From positions 3,267,001 through 3,331,000 of the forward strand of contig NZ_JAHBAH010000001.1 of the NCBI RefSeq assembly GCF_020510425.1: a stretch of 64,000 nucleotides of DNA. Direction: 5' to 3'. Shown here piece by piece: positions 17,261 to 27,413 of the stretch. The position numbers and the translations under genes are program-made. This stretch comes from Quatrionicoccus australiensis (GTDB taxonomy: Bacteria; Pseudomonadota; Gammaproteobacteria; Burkholderiales; Rhodocyclaceae). The notes below the pieces were generated by a model that did not search any database, was not told the origin of the DNA, and saw only the letters and a program-made list of their open reading frames with translations. Every line of letters begins with the position of its first letter. The first letter of the stretch is position 1.

Positions 17261-18991
17261 ATGACAAAGACTGCTCGCATTTGTTTTTGTGCGCTTTTGC
17301 TTTTTTCGACGTTTCTGCCGCATGCGGCATCGGCACAAACCGCGGCCGACATCAGAGCTGCCGAACGGCAAGCCGAGATCATCCAGCGTCAAGAGCAGGA
17401 TCGTATTCAGCGTGATCGGGAAGAGGCGCGGCGCCAGAGCGATAGCGTGAATGGCATGGATACCCGGTCCTTGCTGCCAAAAATAGAAGTGCCGCGCATC
17501 GGTGTGCCATGCCACGAAATAACGACGATAACGATCCGCGATGCGCCGCATCTCCCGGTGCGTTTGAGAAAAAAAATTGCCGATGAGTTTGCCGGCCGCT
17601 GTCTCAATACTGGCAACATTGAAAGCATTCTGACCGAGATAACAAAATACTATATTGATCAGGGTTTCATTGCCGTTCGCGCTTATTTGCCGGCGCAGGA
17701 CCTGAGCAACGGCGTTCTCGAAATTCTTGTCGTTGAAGGCAAGGTCGAGAAAATCAGTATCGAGGATGGCGATAGCAACAGCATATCGGTCGGGAATGTT
17801 TTTCCGGGCGTTGTCGGTGCCGTACTCAACTTGCGTGATTTGGAACAGGGTATCGAGCAGATCAACCGGCTCGCCTCAAATAACGCCAGGCTCGATATCC
17901 GGCCCGGTGAAAAGCCGGGCGAGAGTGCGGTAGTCGTACGCAATCAACCGGCCTCGAGGTTTCACCTTTATGCCTCGGTAGACAACCAGGGGCAGGAATC
18001 GACGGGGAAAACCCAAACGGGGATAACGGGCAGTGCGGATAACCTGCTCGGTTTCGACGATTTTCTTTCCATAACCCATCGTGAGTCGACGCCGGGCGAT
18101 CGGAGTCGAAAATATTCGGGAAGCGATAGCTTCAATTTCAGTATTCCATTCGGCTATACCACCTTGTCGCTGGGCAGTAGCCGTTCCGAATATGCCAGCA
18201 CCATTCTTCTTCCCAGCGGACTAAGCCTGGTATCGAAGGGCAATACCAATAGCAGCAACCTGCGTCTGGACCGGGTTGTGTACCGCACTCAAGCTACCCG
18301 CGCCTTGCTGGCAGCGACCCTGACGACCAAGTCGTCCAGAAATTATCTCGATGATCAATATTTGAGTGTCAGCAGTCGGAAGCTGACCGTTCTGGATATC
18401 GATGGCAACTTCAATACACGGTTTGCCGGCGGCGTACTTTCATTCGATTTGGGCTATGCCCAGGGGCTGGAGTCGATGGGAGCAATGAAAGATCTCGATA
18501 ATCTGCCGGATTCGACACCGCGCGCCCAATTCAGCAAATTGAAATACGGGTTCAATTACTCGCTGCCTTTTAGTCTTTTCCACCGGGATTTAAGTTTTAC
18601 CAGCCAGCTATCCGGACAAAAGTCGAACGACGTGCTGTACGCATCGGAGCAAATCCAGATTGGCGGTTTGTATACCGTGCGCGGCTTTGTCAACAATGTG
18701 CTGACCGGTGACGATGGCTACTACTGGCGTAACGAAATGTCGGTACGCCAGCCGGTGAGTATTGGAAGTGAGACCGTGAGCAGCCGTATCTATGCGGGCT
18801 ATGACAACGGTCAGGTAAAAAATATCGCACCGAATATTCCGCAAGGTCGGCTCAGTGGTGCGGTTGTCGGTATATCGCTCAATTGGCGCGGCGCCAGCTT
18901 CGATTTGTTCAATGCCTGGCCGTTGACCGCTCCCGACTCCATGCACAAAGAATCCAGCCAGACCTGGTTCAGGGTTGCATACGCACTTTAG
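17261..18991 (+). CDS. TpsB/FhaC-family two-partner secretion transporter
   Basis: A 576-residue outer-membrane protein that should export the TpsA protein encoded next. There is a signal peptide (about 1-25, cleavage after ASA), a charged helical plug-type segment (residues 26-65) and a POTRA region (about 75-170). The POTRA region has two Cys (about 83 and 113) that may form a disulfide, and the segment DQGFIAVRAYLPAQDLSNGVLEILVVEG. A ShlB/FhaC 16-strand beta-barrel follows, with GGLYTVRGF containing the conserved VRGF motif, and a terminal aromatic-rich strand ending in RVAYAL. tpsA starts 8 bases after the stop, with an AGGA ribosome site overlapping the stop codon. Secretion is Sec-dependent to the periplasm. 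Confidence 0.95.
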   Translation: MTKTARICFCALLLFSTFLPHAASAQTAADIRAAERQAEIIQRQEQDRIQRDREEARRQSDSVNGMDTRSLLPKIEVPRIGVPCHEITTITIRDAPHLPVRLRKKIADEFAGRCLNTGNIESILTEITKYYIDQGFIAVRAYLPAQDLSNGVLEILVVEGKVEKISIEDGDSNSISVGNVFPGVVGAVLNLRDLEQGIEQINRLASNNARLDIRPGEKPGESAVVVRNQPASRFHLYASVDNQGQESTGKTQTGITGSADNLLGFDDFLSITHRESTPGDRSRKYSGSDSFNFSIPFGYTTLSLGSSRSEYASTILLPSGLSLVSKGNTNSSNLRLDRVVYRTQATRALLAATLTTKSSRNYLDDQYLSVSSRKLTVLDIDGNFNTRFAGGVLSFDLGYAQGLESMGAMKDLDNLPDSTPRAQFSKLKYGFNYSLPFSLFHRDLSFTSQLSGQKSNDVLYASEQIQIGGLYTVRGFVNNVLTGDDGYYWRNEMSVRQPVSIGSETVSSRIYAGYDNGQVKNIAPNIPQGRLSGAVVGISLNWRGASFDLFNAWPLTAPDSMHKESSQTWFRVAYAL

Positions 18992-18999
18992 GAAAAAAG

Positions 19000-21900
19000 A
19001 TGAATCATATCTATCGCATTATCTGGAGTGAGTGCACCGGAACTTGGGTGGCTGTTCCCGAAACGGGACGCAGTTGTGGCAAGGGGGGAACTCGTGCCGC
19101 ACGAAAGGTGCTGCAGGTGGCTTTAATTGCATCCGGTTTTGCGGGTTCCATGGCAATGGCCATCGAGCCGGCGACGACGGTAGTGCCCGTCAATGGCGGA
19201 GCAACTGCCTATATTTCTGCCAATGGCGTCCCCGTGGTCAATATCGAGAAAGCCAACGCGGCTGGACTCTCGCACAACACCTACACGAATTACAACGTTG
19301 AAAAAAATGGCCTGGTGCTCAACAACGGCAACAGCAGCCAGCTCATGCGCCAATCGGAATTGGCTGGCCAGGTGGCGTTCAACCCCAATCTGGCCAGTGA
19401 AGCCAAGGTTATCCTGAACGAGGTGGTGTCGACCAGTCGCAGCGTGCTTGCCGGTTTCACCGAGGTGCTGGGCGGCAAGGCCGATGTCATCGTGGTCAAT
19501 CCGAATGGCATCACCTGTAATGGTTGTGGATTCATCAACACCGATCGCGCCACTCTCGCCACAGGTACCTCGAATATCGCCGCTGACGGCAGCTTGACCG
19601 GATTTTCAGTCAATCGTGGCGATGTGCTGATCGAGGGGCTGGGGGCGGTGGCCAGTGCGCAACAGGTCTTTGATATCGTCGCCCGTTCGGTCAGCGTGTT
19701 CGGCAAGATCAATGTTTCCGCCACCGGCAGTCTTGGGGTGACCACCGGCAACAACGTCTGGAACTATACCGATCGCAAGGTGACCGGCTCCGTTGCCGGC
19801 AACGGTCCGGCGCCATCCTACGCGTTCGATTCCTCCGTGTTGGGGGGCATGTATGCGGGGCGAATCCGCATCATCGCTACCGAAGGCGGGGTCGGCGTCC
19901 GCATGCTGGGTGAGGCGGCGGTGAGCGGCGATGATTTCTCCATCTCCAGCGCCGGAAAGCTCGAAATGCGGGCGGCCTTGAGCGCGGCACGCGATATCAG
20001 CCTCACTACTACCTCCGGCAGCGGCAACCAGGACCTGTCTTTGAATGGCGCCACCATCACCGCCGGGCGTGACCTTTCGCTGTCGGCTGCCAATGGTCAG
20101 GTGGCATTGACCGGTGGGGCACTCTACGCGGCCAATGACCTGGCGCTAACGGGCGCGACGCTGCTTGATTTTTCATCGGCGGGCGATACCCGTTTTGCTG
20201 TTGGCGACACCTCGCTCACGACCTCAGGCGCGGCCAACATTGATGGCAGTGTCTGGGGAGCGGGCGGTTCGCTGTCAGCAAATGTTGATAGTCTGGCGAT
20301 CGGCAATAATGGTGCGACGCTATATGCGGGCACCACGCTGGCATTAACGGCGGCGCAAGACCTCTCGCTGGCAACCGCAGCTGTTCGTGCTGTAGGCGAC
20401 ATAAGTCTGGCATCCACTTCGGGCAGGATCAGCAATGTAGCAGGTGCTGCGCAAGGCATAGAAAGTACGGCCGGCAACCTGATGTTGTCCGCGGCCACCG
20501 GCCTTGATAACGCCGGCACGATCTCGTCGAATACCGGCAGCGTCAGCGCGCGCATCAATGGCACGCTCAGCAACAGCGGCACATTGCATGCGGGCACCAC
20601 GCTGAATATCGCAGACCAGAACGATGGCAGCAGCGAAGCGGTAATCAACAGCGGTACGCTGATCGCTGATGACCGCCTGATTGCGTTGATGCAGGATTTG
20701 ACCAATCGGTCCAACGCTGTGGTTCAAGGCACAGGCAGCATGAGTCTAAGGGCAACAACGGGGGTGAGTAACGATGGTGTGCTACAAAGTGACGGTACGC
20801 TGGGTATCGTGGTCGGCAGCCCGGTTGCCATGTCAAGCATCACCAATACGGGGAAAATACTGGGCGCAGGTGATGTCAGCCTGACATCGAACTACGGCTT
20901 CTTTAATGTTAGCAACAGTGGGTTGTTGCAAAGCGCTGGGGTATTGACGGTCGGCAGTACAGGAAGACGCGTTATTGAGCTGGATAATACAGGCGCAATA
21001 GTCGGTCGCAGTGTCGTCATGGCTGGCAATGTCTTCAACAATGCCGGATCGTCCGCCAGCGTGCTGAGTACGGTGGCTGGTGGCGGCGACGTTAAACTTG
21101 ATTTTACCGGGCTGGTCAGCAACGATGGCGTGTTGCATGCCGACCAGGCTTTGGCGATCACGGCAGGCGGCATCAGCGCATCGAGCACCAGCGGCATTTC
21201 GTCAGACAAGGGCGATCTGAGCATCACGTCGACCGGTAATGTCAGCAATCGTGGCTGGTTCTATACCAACAGCAACATGATCCTGAACGCAGATGGGCAC
21301 GAGATTCGCAATACGGAAACTGGCAATATCGAAGCGACCGGTCAGGCGGCAGGCAGCACCGGCGCGATCACTTTTGATACGGGCACCACTGGTAGCTTCT
21401 TCAACGCCAACTACATCAAGAGCGCAGGCAATCTGACGATCACCACCGGCAGCTTCGTTAACCAGGCCGGAGATGTCCTGCCCGCCATCATCGATGCTCC
21501 CCTGGTGTACACCGGCGCGATCAGTCTGGTTGGCGATAGTGGCAATTTTTCCTGCAACAGCGTTGGCAGTGACTGTGCCCATAGCCGTTTATACCAATAC
21601 ACCTTCACATCAGATCAGTCCTATTCATCTGCACTGGGCAGTCCCGCGCAGTTGCTATCGACGGGGGACATCACGCTTAATTACAGCACCACTGCGGTCA
21701 ATACCATGTCCGTCATCTCGGGACATAATGTCAGCATTAACGGCGCGACTGGATCGTCGAATTTTGAGAACAACGACATCGGCTTGAAGCGGCTGACCTA
21801 TTATCGTCTGCTGTGGATCCGTTCCGGGGACGACTACATCAATTACATCCCGCTTGCCGATTTGGCAGACGCAGAAGATATCTACAAGCAGGGATTGGAT

Positions 21901-24900
21901 AATCACAATGCCAGAGAGCCCAGTACTTATTGGCATACCGAGAGGTATTTAAATACCGACGACCCGGATAATCCCGAGCAGATCGCTTTCATGAAGACTG
22001 GCTATGCCATGCAGGCGGGTTATATCGCGTTGCCGGGCCAGGCCCCATCGAGCGCGGGCATTTATGCCAGCGGTACTTTCAGCTATGCCGGTCCCGGCAT
22101 TAGCTTGCATGCCGCAGCCCAATATGTGCCAACCAACGCACCGACAACTCAGTCGGTAACTGGCAGTTTGACAAATAATGCCAGCGTTGTTTTTCAGGGC
22201 TTGAATTTGACCTTGCCGACCAATCCGAATGGTCTGTATATCGTCTCCCAAAAACCTGACTCTGATTACCTGGTCGAGACCAACCCGATTTACGGTGCAG
22301 GCAGCGGCGTCGGGTCGAACTATCTGGCGCAGATCCTGGGGTTCGATCCGGATGCGATCCAGAAGAGGCTAGGCGATGCCAATTACGAAACCCAACTGGT
22401 GCGCAATCAGCTGATCGCGCAGACCAACAATTTCGTATTGAACGGCTACGCCAGCGAAGAGACCCAGATGAAGGGGCTGATGGACAATGCCGCCAGCCAG
22501 AATGCCGGTTTGGGCTTGACCTTCGGTACGGCCTTGACCGCAGACCAGGCCAGTCGGGTCGGCAAGGACATGGTATGGATGGTCAGCACGGTGGTGAATG
22601 GCCAGAGCGTGCTTGCGCCGGTCGTCTATCTCTCTGCCGCCACGCGGAATGCTGTACTAAGCGGCAGCGTCATCGCCGCGCATGACGTATCGGTCAACGC
22701 GCAAAATCTGAGCAATACGGGTGGCACCATCCAGGCCAGCAATACGCTGGCAGTGACCACCAGCGGGGACATTGCCAATACCAGCGGCAAGATTCAGGGA
22801 GGCGATGTCAGTCTCAAGTCAACCGCCGGCAATATCGTTAACCAGACCAGCGCGGAGTTTTTCGGCAATGACATCACCGGTCAAACAGTGATTGGCGCTA
22901 CTGCGACCATAGCCGCGACGGGTAACCTGAATATCGACGCGAGCAAGGATGTCAAGGTTATCGGCGCAACGGTCAAAGCCGGTGGCGACGCCAGCATCAC
23001 TGCGGGTAACGACGTGGTGTTCGATACGATTCAGGACAAGACTGCAGTGACCAGTGCTGGCTCCAGCAGTGGCACCTTCAGTAGCAGCAGTTGGTCCAGG
23101 AACGAGATCAACACCAAGCAGATCGGCTCCAGTCTCGATACAGGCGGCAATCTAAGTATCAAAAGCGGCAACGATGTGACCGTAGCGGGCAGCAAGATCA
23201 ACGCTGGCGGCAATGTGGCAGTTGATGCGACCAATAACCTGAACGTCATTGACCGTCAGGATGTGAATCAACTCACCACCACCTATTCGTCGACCAGCAC
23301 AGGTGTGGGTGCCAGTGGCAGCAGTGTCAGTGTGAACAACACTACCAAAACCGAGACGGTGAAGACGACGACTGGCACCAGTGTGGCCTCCTCGATCACC
23401 TCTGGTGGCGATACTCGTCTTGCGGCGGGCGAGACGCTCACGGTGCGCGGCTCGGACATTGCGGCAGCCGGTGATCTGGATGTCAAGGGCAAGGATGTCC
23501 AGGTGCTGGCCGGGCAGAATACTTTTGATCAGACGATCGATACCAAGACAACGACGGTGGGCCTTTCGGTCGGCGTTGACGTCAGTGCAATCAGCAAGGG
23601 CATCGACATGGTCAAGGGCGACAAGCCTTCGGCTGCCGATGTTGCCAAGCTTGGCGCGCAAGCCTACGGCGCGCAAGGCGTGTCGGTTGGCGTCAATATG
23701 ACGACGACGACCACCCATTCCGAAGAGTCGAATAGCACCGCGCGGGTGTCGACCTTCTCCTCTGGCGGTGCAACCAAGGTCACGGCGCAAAACATCGCCA
23801 CCTTTGAAGGCACGCAAGTTAATGCGGGTGGCGACATCAAGGTCACGGCCACCGACATCAACATGGTGGCGGCACGCAATACCAGCAGCTACACCTCGGA
23901 GAGCAATACCACGGGACTGAGTGTTTCCTTGCCGACCGATCCGTCAGCACTGGCCCGCAAGGCCGTCGCCGACAACGCGTATTCAGGCGGTGGCGGTGGC
24001 GTCACCCTGGCTACGGTGAGCAATGCGCAAACGACCACCGCAGACACCGGCGATAAAGGAACGGTCAGCAGTTTCAAATCCGGCGGCAGCATGACCCGCA
24101 CGGCAAGCGATACAATCAATGACCAAGGCACACAGATCACCGCCGCAGGGGACTTCAAGCAAGATGCCAAGGTCATCAATATGGTGGCCTCGACAGACAC
24201 GAGCAGTCATCTTGCGACCGAGGTAAGCCATACCGGTACACTCGGCGTGAGCGTCGATTTCGAGCCGGTCAAGGCGATCAAGGATCTGAAAAGCGGCGAT
24301 CCGAGAGGGCTGATTGGCCTGGCCAGCGGACCGTCAGTCGGCGTCGATGGCACCTATACCCGTAATGACACTACATCGCGCAGTGGCACGACCACGGCCG
24401 TAGTCGGCAATGTCATCGCCGGTGGCAGCATCAGCAGTACTTCGAGCGGCACGACGACGCTGCAGGGCACCAATTTGCTCAGCCAAGGTGACACGAGCAT
24501 CGCTGCGCACGATCTTGTCGTGGCTGCCGCTGCCGATACCCAGAGCAGCAGCAACAACGGCAATACCGTTACCGTTGCCGCTCGGGGCGAGGTTGGTGTG
24601 TCGGGTAAACCAGGTGGTTCGCTGGCGGGGACGTATGCCACCAATCAGGAGCAAAGCACCGCCAGCCAGGCGCAGACCAGTGCCATTGTCACCGGGGGCA
24701 ACCTGACCATCAAAACGACGGGCGATGCCAGTTTCGAGGGCGCGACCCTGCAAGCGGCCAAGGATGCCAGCATCGTTGCCGGTGGCAGCGTCAACATGAC
24801 GGCCGCCAAGGACACCAGCGATTCATCGTCATCCGGCAAAAGTCTGACTGTTGGGGTGAGCGCCAGCAAGAGCGGCAGCAAAGGCGCATCCGTCGGGGTG

Positions 24901-25986
24901 ACCGATGACAATGCTCGCGCGACCAGTTCTGATGCGGTGATCGGCAGCATTGCGGCGGGGAATAATCTGACAATTAGCGCCGGCAAAAATATCGGGTTTG
25001 AAGGCACGGACATCAGTGCGGGTAAAGACGCATCGATTTCGGCGGTGGGCGATGTCAATATGCAGGCCGCGACCAGCACCAGTTCATCGAACAGTCAGTC
25101 GATCTCTGTCGGGGTGTCAGCCAGCCAGGACAAGACCTCTCGTCGTGCAGGCGCCAACGTCGGTGTCGCTTTGGCGAAAGCTGACTCCACCAATCAGGCC
25201 GGATCCGGTATCGCCGTGGGGGGCAACCTGAACATCACTTCTGGTGGCGTGACGACGATGCAGGGAACGCAGGCCGACGTCGGTGGCAAAGCGAACATCA
25301 ACGCTGCCGGTGGCGTCGTCAAGACGGATGCGGTCAACGAAAGCAGTTCTTCCGGGCTGAAGGTCTATGCCATGGTGCAAGTGGGTACCAAGCGTAATGC
25401 CGGAGACACTGGCTCTGCCAAGGAGGCGGCAACTACGTCCAGCCGTTCGGGCGGCACTGATGCCGTGACGGAAGCGCCAACCACCGGCGAGAGCAAACCT
25501 TCGGTGCTGGACCAACTCAAGAGCTACGGAGGAAAAGCTCTCGAAGCGGCGAAATCAGCCAAAAAATCGGCGACGCAGAAGAAGAACAGTTCAAGCTTTC
25601 CGTTAGCGGTTGTAGTTGTCTCTGATAGCTCGGAGCACACGACGACCGGTGTTGATATCCGTCAGGGGGCGGCCGCGAAGGTGATCCAGTTGCCGCTGGT
25701 CGCCAAGGTGTTGGCCCAGCCGAGTGTCGACGCCGCTGTGCAAGTCACCACCAGCCTGGCCGGACCGCTGGCGCAGTATGGTTCTCAGGCAGCGGTTCCG
25801 GACAGTGTCAAACGCGACATACTTGCCAAGGCTGGTGTTCCCATGCCGTCCGGTGCGAATCTCGATGAGTTGCTGAACAAGACCCTGTCGGATGGGAAGT
25901 CGGCAGCCACCAGCGGGCTGGCAGGTGCCAATATCAGCCCTGATCAGCAACGTGAGCTATTGCAATCGATAGGACTGTCCAGGTAG
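19000..25986 (+). CDS. TpsA filamentous haemagglutinin-like adhesin
   Basis: A 2,328-residue secreted exoprotein. The start at 19000 is chosen because it begins an extended signal peptide (MNHIYRIIWSECTGTWVAVPE) and has AGGA upstream; earlier in-frame codons lie inside tpsB. Signal cleavage is likely after AMA (about residue 54). The TPS secretion domain (about 60-310) has NPNGITCNGCGF at 167-178. The rest is beta-helix repeat rich in Gly, Ser, Thr and Asn, with repeated phrases such as GNLNI, AGGDASITAGNDV and TTMQGT. The C-terminus (last ~200 residues) has no VENN motif, and no immunity-type gene follows. A contact-dependent inhibition toxin is therefore not supported, and adhesion or biofilm is the better guess. 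It is transcribed with tpsB. Confidence 0.93.
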   Translation: MNHIYRIIWSECTGTWVAVPETGRSCGKGGTRAARKVLQVALIASGFAGSMAMAIEPATTVVPVNGGATAYISANGVPVVNIEKANAAGLSHNTYTNYNVEKNGLVLNNGNSSQLMRQSELAGQVAFNPNLASEAKVILNEVVSTSRSVLAGFTEVLGGKADVIVVNPNGITCNGCGFINTDRATLATGTSNIAADGSLTGFSVNRGDVLIEGLGAVASAQQVFDIVARSVSVFGKINVSATGSLGVTTGNNVWNYTDRKVTGSVAGNGPAPSYAFDSSVLGGMYAGRIRIIATEGGVGVRMLGEAAVSGDDFSISSAGKLEMRAALSAARDISLTTTSGSGNQDLSLNGATITAGRDLSLSAANGQVALTGGALYAANDLALTGATLLDFSSAGDTRFAVGDTSLTTSGAANIDGSVWGAGGSLSANVDSLAIGNNGATLYAGTTLALTAAQDLSLATAAVRAVGDISLASTSGRISNVAGAAQGIESTAGNLMLSAATGLDNAGTISSNTGSVSARINGTLSNSGTLHAGTTLNIADQNDGSSEAVINSGTLIADDRLIALMQDLTNRSNAVVQGTGSMSLRATTGVSNDGVLQSDGTLGIVVGSPVAMSSITNTGKILGAGDVSLTSNYGFFNVSNSGLLQSAGVLTVGSTGRRVIELDNTGAIVGRSVVMAGNVFNNAGSSASVLSTVAGGGDVKLDFTGLVSNDGVLHADQALAITAGGISASSTSGISSDKGDLSITSTGNVSNRGWFYTNSNMILNADGHEIRNTETGNIEATGQAAGSTGAITFDTGTTGSFFNANYIKSAGNLTITTGSFVNQAGDVLPAIIDAPLVYTGAISLVGDSGNFSCNSVGSDCAHSRLYQYTFTSDQSYSSALGSPAQLLSTGDITLNYSTTAVNTMSVISGHNVSINGATGSSNFENNDIGLKRLTYYRLLWIRSGDDYINYIPLADLADAEDIYKQGLDNHNAREPSTYWHTERYLNTDDPDNPEQIAFMKTGYAMQAGYIALPGQAPSSAGIYASGTFSYAGPGISLHAAAQYVPTNAPTTQSVTGSLTNNASVVFQGLNLTLPTNPNGLYIVSQKPDSDYLVETNPIYGAGSGVGSNYLAQILGFDPDAIQKRLGDANYETQLVRNQLIAQTNNFVLNGYASEETQMKGLMDNAASQNAGLGLTFGTALTADQASRVGKDMVWMVSTVVNGQSVLAPVVYLSAATRNAVLSGSVIAAHDVSVNAQNLSNTGGTIQASNTLAVTTSGDIANTSGKIQGGDVSLKSTAGNIVNQTSAEFFGNDITGQTVIGATATIAATGNLNIDASKDVKVIGATVKAGGDASITAGNDVVFDTIQDKTAVTSAGSSSGTFSSSSWSRNEINTKQIGSSLDTGGNLSIKSGNDVTVAGSKINAGGNVAVDATNNLNVIDRQDVNQLTTTYSSTSTGVGASGSSVSVNNTTKTETVKTTTGTSVASSITSGGDTRLAAGETLTVRGSDIAAAGDLDVKGKDVQVLAGQNTFDQTIDTKTTTVGLSVGVDVSAISKGIDMVKGDKPSAADVAKLGAQAYGAQGVSVGVNMTTTTTHSEESNSTARVSTFSSGGATKVTAQNIATFEGTQVNAGGDIKVTATDINMVAARNTSSYTSESNTTGLSVSLPTDPSALARKAVADNAYSGGGGGVTLATVSNAQTTTADTGDKGTVSSFKSGGSMTRTASDTINDQGTQITAAGDFKQDAKVINMVASTDTSSHLATEVSHTGTLGVSVDFEPVKAIKDLKSGDPRGLIGLASGPSVGVDGTYTRNDTTSRSGTTTAVVGNVIAGGSISSTSSGTTTLQGTNLLSQGDTSIAAHDLVVAAAADTQSSSNNGNTVTVAARGEVGVSGKPGGSLAGTYATNQEQSTASQAQTSAIVTGGNLTIKTTGDASFEGATLQAAKDASIVAGGSVNMTAAKDTSDSSSSGKSLTVGVSASKSGSKGASVGVTDDNARATSSDAVIGSIAAGNNLTISAGKNIGFEGTDISAGKDASISAVGDVNMQAATSTSSSNSQSISVGVSASQDKTSRRAGANVGVALAKADSTNQAGSGIAVGGNLNITSGGVTTMQGTQADVGGKANINAAGGVVKTDAVNESSSSGLKVYAMVQVGTKRNAGDTGSAKEAATTSSRSGGTDAVTEAPTTGESKPSVLDQLKSYGGKALEAAKSAKKSATQKKNSSSFPLAVVVVSDSSEHTTTGVDIRQGAAAKVIQLPLVAKVLAQPSVDAAVQVTTSLAGPLAQYGSQAAVPDSVKRDILAKAGVPMPSGANLDELLNKTLSDGKSAATSGLAGANISPDQQRELLQSIGLSR

Positions 25987-26073
25987 CAGTATCTGGCACC
26001 CACATGCCATGCCGCTTTGGTTGCCAAGACAAAATATTTCCTTGTCTGGCCTTGGGGAGCGGTCCTTGTCGAC

Positions 26074-27372
26074 TCAGTGGTAAAAGGCGTAGCCGATGAG
26101 AATGGCCCCGACCAGCCCGACCGCATCCGCAATCAGCCCGCAGGCCAGTGCGTAGCGGGTTTTCGTGATGCCGACGCTGCCGAAATAGACGGCGAGTACG
26201 TAGAAGGTGGTTTCGGTCGAGCCCTGGATGATGGCGGCGAGTTTGCCCGGGAATGAATCGACGCCGTAGGTCGTCATGACGTCCACCATCAGGCCGCGGG
26301 CGCCGCTGCCGGAGAGCGTCTTCATCAGGCCGACCGGCAGGGCGGGAACGAAGTCGGCATTGAGGCCCAGCGCCAGGACCAGGCTGCGGATGCCGCCGAT
26401 CAGGTAGTCCATGCAGCCGGTGCTGCGAAAGACCGAGATGGCGACCAGCATCGCGATCAGGTAGGGAATGATCTGCACGGCAACGCCGAAGCCCTCCTTG
26501 GCGCCGTCGACGAAACTCTCGTAGGCATCGATGCCCTGCCAGGCGGCGACGCCGACGAAGAGCACGATGATGGCGACGATGATGCCGCTGCCGAGCAGGC
26601 CGATGGCCTGTGCCATTTGCTCGGGCGGCAGGCCGCCCAGCCAGGCGTAGAGGCCGCCGAGCAGGGCCGCGAAGCCGGCGAAGAAGGCAAGCACAGGGCG
26701 GCAGAAGAGGTTGATGCGTTGCCACAGCGCCACCGCGACCAGCCCGGCGCAAAACGAGAGGAAGGTGGCGAGCAGGGTGGGCAGGAAGATGTCGGCGGCG
26801 TTGAAGCCGATCAGGCCCTGCTTGAGCGCCAGGCTCTGGCGAATGGCGATCACCGAGGTCGGGATCAGCGTGATGCCGGCCGTGTTGAGCACCAGGAACA
26901 TGATCATCGGGTTGCTTGCCGTGTCCGGCTGCGGATTGATTTCCTGCAGTTCGCGCATGGCCTTGAGGCCGAGCGGCGTCGCTGCGTTGTCGAGGCCGAG
27001 GATGTTGGCCGAGACATTCATGACGATGCTGCCGCTGGCCGGGTGGCCGGGCGGGATGTCGGGGAAGATGCGGCGGAACAGCGGTGCGATGAGTCGGCCG
27101 AACAGCTGGATCAGGCCGCCGCGCTCGCCGATTTTCATGATGCCCAGCCACAGGCTCATGACGCCGACCAGGCCGAGCGAGACTTCGAAGCCGGTCCGGG
27201 CGCTGTCGAACAGGCCGGCGAGGACGCGCGAAAAGACATCCAGGTCGCCCTGGAGCAATTGCAGCAGCGCCGCGGCGAAACCGACCAGAATGAAGGAAAT
27301 CCAGACGCGATTGAGCAAGTTCGTTGCGGCCTTATTCCGGGGGAATGCGGCCAGCCGGGAAATGGAAAGCAC
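26074..27372 (-). CDS. SpmA/SpmB-like fused nucleoside-recognition membrane protein
   Basis: A 432-residue membrane protein built of two Gate (nucleoside-recognition) halves. The first resembles SpmA (about 20-220, with NVSANILGLDNAATPLGLKAM), the second SpmB (about 240-430, with DSFPGKLAAIIQGSTETTFYVLAVYFGSVG). Bacillus encodes these as two spore-maturation proteins; fused forms are common in non-sporulating Proteobacteria, and their substrate is unknown. The start used here is GTG at 27372; a TTG at 27318, just before LNRVWISF, fits the usual family N-terminus and may be the true start. It lies 41 bases downstream of the L,D-transpeptidase-like gene on the same strand. Confidence 0.88.
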   Translation of the reverse strand: MLSISRLAAFPRNKAATNLLNRVWISFILVGFAAALLQLLQGDLDVFSRVLAGLFDSARTGFEVSLGLVGVMSLWLGIMKIGERGGLIQLFGRLIAPLFRRIFPDIPPGHPASGSIVMNVSANILGLDNAATPLGLKAMRELQEINPQPDTASNPMIMFLVLNTAGITLIPTSVIAIRQSLALKQGLIGFNAADIFLPTLLATFLSFCAGLVAVALWQRINLFCRPVLAFFAGFAALLGGLYAWLGGLPPEQMAQAIGLLGSGIIVAIIVLFVGVAAWQGIDAYESFVDGAKEGFGVAVQIIPYLIAMLVAISVFRSTGCMDYLIGGIRSLVLALGLNADFVPALPVGLMKTLSGSGARGLMVDVMTTYGVDSFPGKLAAIIQGSTETTFYVLAVYFGSVGITKTRYALACGLIADAVGLVGAILIGYAFYH

Positions 27373-27413
27373 GCAGTCTAGCGGTCCGGCCGCCGCCTGT
27401 CATCGCAAGCGCC

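Noticed and set aside
16970..17551. A 193-codon minus-strand frame across the tpsB promoter
   Set aside because: Overlaps the start of tpsB, no ribosome site or family likeness; treated as chance.
18883..18999. A 39-codon longer start for TpsA
   Set aside because: It lies inside tpsB and would bury the extended signal peptide; the ATG at 19000 has a ribosome site.
23000..25300. Repeated segments in tpsA as a tandem DNA repeat array
   Set aside because: The similarity is at protein level (beta-helix repeats); no exact DNA tandem repeats were seen.
18883..25986. TpsA as a CdiA contact-dependent inhibition toxin
   Set aside because: No VENN-type motif, no recognisable toxin tip and no immunity gene downstream on the same strand.
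25987..26073. A terminator between tpsA and the SpmAB-like gene
   Set aside because: An imperfect GACAA/TTGTC dyad is present, but the stem is weak and without a T-run on either strand.
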